Part shown: positions 61,822 to 64,000 of the stretch, piece after piece | Layout of the letters: each line of letters opens with the position of its first letter | Numbering within the stretch: position 1 is the stretch's first letter | Assembly (NCBI GenBank): GCA_029817715.1 | Contig: JARUPY010000566.1 | Location: 62,001-126,000 of the forward strand | Length of the DNA stretch: 64,000 nucleotides | Source of the DNA: Melastoma dodecandrum | Taxonomy: Eukaryota > Streptophyta > Magnoliopsida > Myrtales > Melastomataceae | Direction: 5' to 3' | Made by a program: the position numbers and the translations under genes | Notes under the pieces: model-generated | What the model saw: the letters and a program-made list of their open reading frames with translations, nothing else | The model's database searches: none | What the model was told of the DNA's origin: nothing

Positions 61822-63119
61822 CTTTCTTCTCCCCTTCCACCTACACTCTCACGACGATCTGCTGCAAGAATCAAAACCCCCCCAGGGAAAGCCAAAATAG
61901 GACGACCCATCAAATCACGATCCCTTAGTAGCATCGGCCCGAATCCGTTCAAATCGAAAATCAAAATTGAGGAAGCGATCTTACTTTCGGTCGGCGGATG
62001 GGATCGGGTTTCTTGGGGTTGGGAATTTACTGTTGGTTTGAGAAGGAGCGGGGGGGGAGGGCGGAGGTGCGGACGGGGACGATTGACACCGATTTGACTG
62101 GAGGAGGAGAAAGGCAAAGGAAAGAAGAAAACGATGACATGGTCTTACGCCCGCCCCCACGGGGGGGGAGCCGGACACGTGGCGACCACTCATTGGTCTT
62201 GGACGAGCAATTTGTTAATGGAAGCCGTCGAATTGTGTCGGCCTCTCGAAAGGGAAGGGGTTCTCCCCGACTTATCTATCATTGAGGGGTCAAATTCTGA
62301 TTTCCAGATAGATAGATGCCCACAGCTCATGACATTTTAATTGCCCGTGAATACTTGCCTGGTAAAGGCAACCTTAGCATTCATACCGACGTTGTTCTTA
62401 ACAACACAAAAAGTACCTTTACCAAAAGACTTCCTTGCAATCATCTTGCAAGATAAGGTAACCTGAACACAACCACTTCGTTACACAGAAAAAACTGGCT
62501 ATGAAGCCCCCCTCCATTACCACCCCGCAATGCAGAAAAACAAGACAAACTCCTCCCCAAAGCCCATACACACAGAAGAGGCAAATGCAACCATAGAAAC
62601 ATTTGATTCAATTCCGTGGCGTCGATAACTTAAGAGTAACCTAGAAAAACCCATCATCAAACCTTATTCCATAGATCCATTGCTTCATGCAATCACACCA
62701 TATCACATAGATTGATGAACTACAAAGTCGGTCGGAGGCATAACATATCATGTGCAGGATTATGCAAGCCTGGAACAAGACAACACGGCCCCAAAACCTC
62801 TCCCCATTTTGATAATGGCCACCATTGTATTCCCTCCGAGAGAGCTAGAATCTCGAATTCATCATTTCTGCTCGAAAGGAGGAGGAAGAAACCACCTCAA
62901 GTCCGATCAAGGGACATAAAAAAGCATGGATAATACAGAATAGGCTCACAACAGGAGAGACACGATCATGCTGCATTCAGTACGATCTGTAACCGAAGAT
63001 TCTTCCACTACAGATACTTGGACTTGGATTCATCTCCCGGCAGCAAATTGCCAATAACCAAAACAAAGAAAAAAACATTAAGATCGTCCTAAACGAACCA
63101 TCACCCTTTCTTCCGATCC
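61822..63119. other. SNF7 upstream region and eS30 3' flank
   Basis: SNF7 leader and promoter lie in the first ~400 bp (GC-rich). A 42-codon exon-like open stretch on the minus strand at 62337-62462 is preceded by a good acceptor and ended by TAA, but could not be assigned. The rest is spacer or eS30 3' UTR. Confidence 0.45.
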
Positions 63120-63419
63120 TCACTTCTCGGACGAGTTCGGCCCCCTCTTCTTCCCGAATCCAACAACTGAATCATCAAAATACACAATCAACCCTCCGTC
63201 AATTGATATACATCGATCAAAGGAAAGACCAATTCGAACCGGCGGGAGAAAAAAATGATGGGAGGGATGAAACTCACCGGCTGTGACAAAACGGCGGTTG
63301 TACTGCATCCGCTTGTGAGCGCGGCCCCGGGGCTTCTTCTTCTTGTCCTGCTTCGCCACCTTCGGCGTCTGTCCCCTCACCTTCCCGGCACGCGCCAGAG
63401 ATCCGTGCACCTTCCCCAT
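63120..63419 (-). CDS. RPS30: Ribosomal protein eS30
   Basis: Small-subunit ribosomal protein of the cytosolic ribosome. Two exons, 63419-63278 and 63166-63120, join in phase (G|TT) to give 62 residues, the standard plant length. Seen: [41 protein letters not shown] and [18 protein letters not shown]. In plants eS30 is made without the ubiquitin-like fusion found in animals (FAU); here too nothing precedes the Met. The intron also happens to be open in frame, giving a misleading longer ORF. Site II and telo-box motifs upstream fit coordinated ribosomal-protein expression. Confidence 0.97.
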   Translation of the reverse strand: MGKVHGSLARAGKVRGQTPKVAKQDKKKKPRGRAHKRMQYNRRFVTAGEFHPSHHFFLPPVRIGLSFDRCISIDGGLIVYFDDSVVGFGKKRGPNSSEK

Positions 63420-63460
63420 CCTCCTCTCTCTCACACGGTGTAGGAGCTCCCGGCGGCGCC

Positions 63461-63468
63461 TAGGGTTT
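63461..63468 (-). promoter_or_regulatory. Telo-box in the eS30 leader
   Basis: AAACCCTA on the minus strand, about 42 bp upstream of the ATG. Telo-boxes in this position are common in plant ribosomal protein and translation-factor genes. Confidence 0.65.
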
Positions 63469-63533
63469 CTCCAGAAGGACGGACGGAGTATCGGACAGCA
63501 CCAGGGTTTCTGTTAGGGGCAGACGGCAAGTTA

Positions 63534-63541
63534 TATTTATA
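63534..63541 (-). promoter_or_regulatory. TATA box of eS30
   Basis: TATAAATA on the minus strand about 115 bp upstream of the ATG, placing transcription start near 63505 and a leader of about 85 nt containing the telo-box. Confidence 0.55.
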
Positions 63542-63583
63542 TGTAGATCGAAACGGAAGACAAAATTTCGTAGGTTCATTTAA

Positions 63584-63619
63584 CTTGGGCTGAGCCCAAA
63601 GGAGCAATGATAAGGCCCA
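63584..63619 (-). promoter_or_regulatory. Site II elements of eS30, one in a perfect palindrome
   Basis: TTGGGCTGAGCCCAA at about 63585-63599 is palindromic around TGA and offers TGGGCT on both strands. A further TGGGCC (minus strand) is at 63614-63619. Site II (TGGGCY) motifs bind TCP factors and are enriched with telo-boxes in ribosomal protein promoters. Confidence 0.6.
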
Positions 63620-64000
63620 TCTAATTTGATCTCTGAATTTGTTCTATTGCAAATGTCATTTTGAAGAAAGTTTGGCTTCTTCTTTCCTCCCCCAGAGATC
63701 ACAAAACACACAAATGGAAAATGAATGTGCGGTTCCACAACTGCTCCGAAATCTGCGCTGTGGTATACTACTTGCTCTCGCTCCCGGAATCGCTCGGCTT
63801 CGTCCCGGTAAAAGCCTCCGAGAAACTCCCCGCAGAAACTTAGCTTCGTGAAGAATGTAATTTTTCAATGGATGTAGACTAATTTCGCCCAAGAATTGGA
63901 GAATTTGAGCACGGCATGGAGAGGTTCTCTCTATGGTTTGACCGTGCTCCGGGTGTATCTCCACAAACTCAACGCCAGGACTGCTAAGGCTGCGACACCT
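63620..64000. other. Right-edge spacer, no assigned gene
   Basis: Open frames run on both strands (63661-63843 plus; 63964-63656 minus) but neither resembles a family I know. It may be the edge of a neighbouring gene divergent from eS30; it cannot be decided from this window. Confidence 0.35.

Overview
This window is nuclear DNA from a flowering plant, probably a woody eudicot; the species cannot be fixed from the sequence. The evidence is a set of intron-containing genes from plant-specific families: membrane-anchored hexokinase, GH17 glucanase with an X8 domain and GPI tail, RCI2, profilin, DUF1005 and an RR-type tandem zinc finger protein. Introns are AT-rich with GT-AG borders, and long AT-rich spacers are filled with plant transposon types. 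Gene models were built by hand from splice signals and conserved protein family patterns; for every gene whose 5' and 3' coding ends lie in the window, the summed exon lengths divide by three.

Layout. 1-3637 (-): type-B hexokinase, its last few codons cut off by the window edge. 4036-4450: a small inverted-repeat element. 8555-9600: a non-autonomous hAT-like element with an 8-bp target duplication. 9888-18066 (-): VPS15, 11 coding exons. 18067-23499: gene-poor spacer with decayed repeats. 23500-23791 (-): RCI2/PMP3 membrane protein. 26114-28454 (+): GPI-anchored beta-1,3-glucanase-like GH17/X8 protein. 29023-29682 (-): profilin. 32121-33870 (+): DUF1005 protein. 37010-38646 (+): PTPMT-type dual-specificity phosphatase. 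38955-42900 (-): a wrecked Ty1/copia element. 46457-47292: an element with long terminal inverted repeats. 48286 to about 56790 (+): a nearly complete endogenous pararetrovirus. 57188-58123 (+): RR-TZF zinc finger protein. 59364-61821 (-): SNF7/VPS32. 63120-63419 (-): ribosomal protein eS30.

The most notable object is the endogenous pararetrovirus (family Caulimoviridae by its reverse transcriptase, RNase H, protease, coat protein and 30K movement protein signatures). Its gene order is unusual: the coat-protein-like domain with its CCHC finger lies upstream of the movement protein domain in the same 900-codon frame, whereas the caulimovirid genera known to me encode movement protein first. 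After the polymerase comes a further long coding region: twin CCHC knuckles, a charged repeat-rich linker and about 530 residues I cannot assign. Next come a promoter with a CTATATAAG box, a leader holding a 117-codon coiled-coil ORF, and then a tRNA-Met primer-binding site. The linear copy is therefore a circular permutation opened just upstream of the coat-protein frame. Stops and frame shifts break the polymerase part, but the other frames remain long and open.

The host genes are ordinary housekeeping or stress genes with no operon-like relation. VPS15 (PI3-kinase complex) and SNF7 (ESCRT-III) both act in endosomal trafficking, but they are about 40 kb apart and nothing in the sequence links them.
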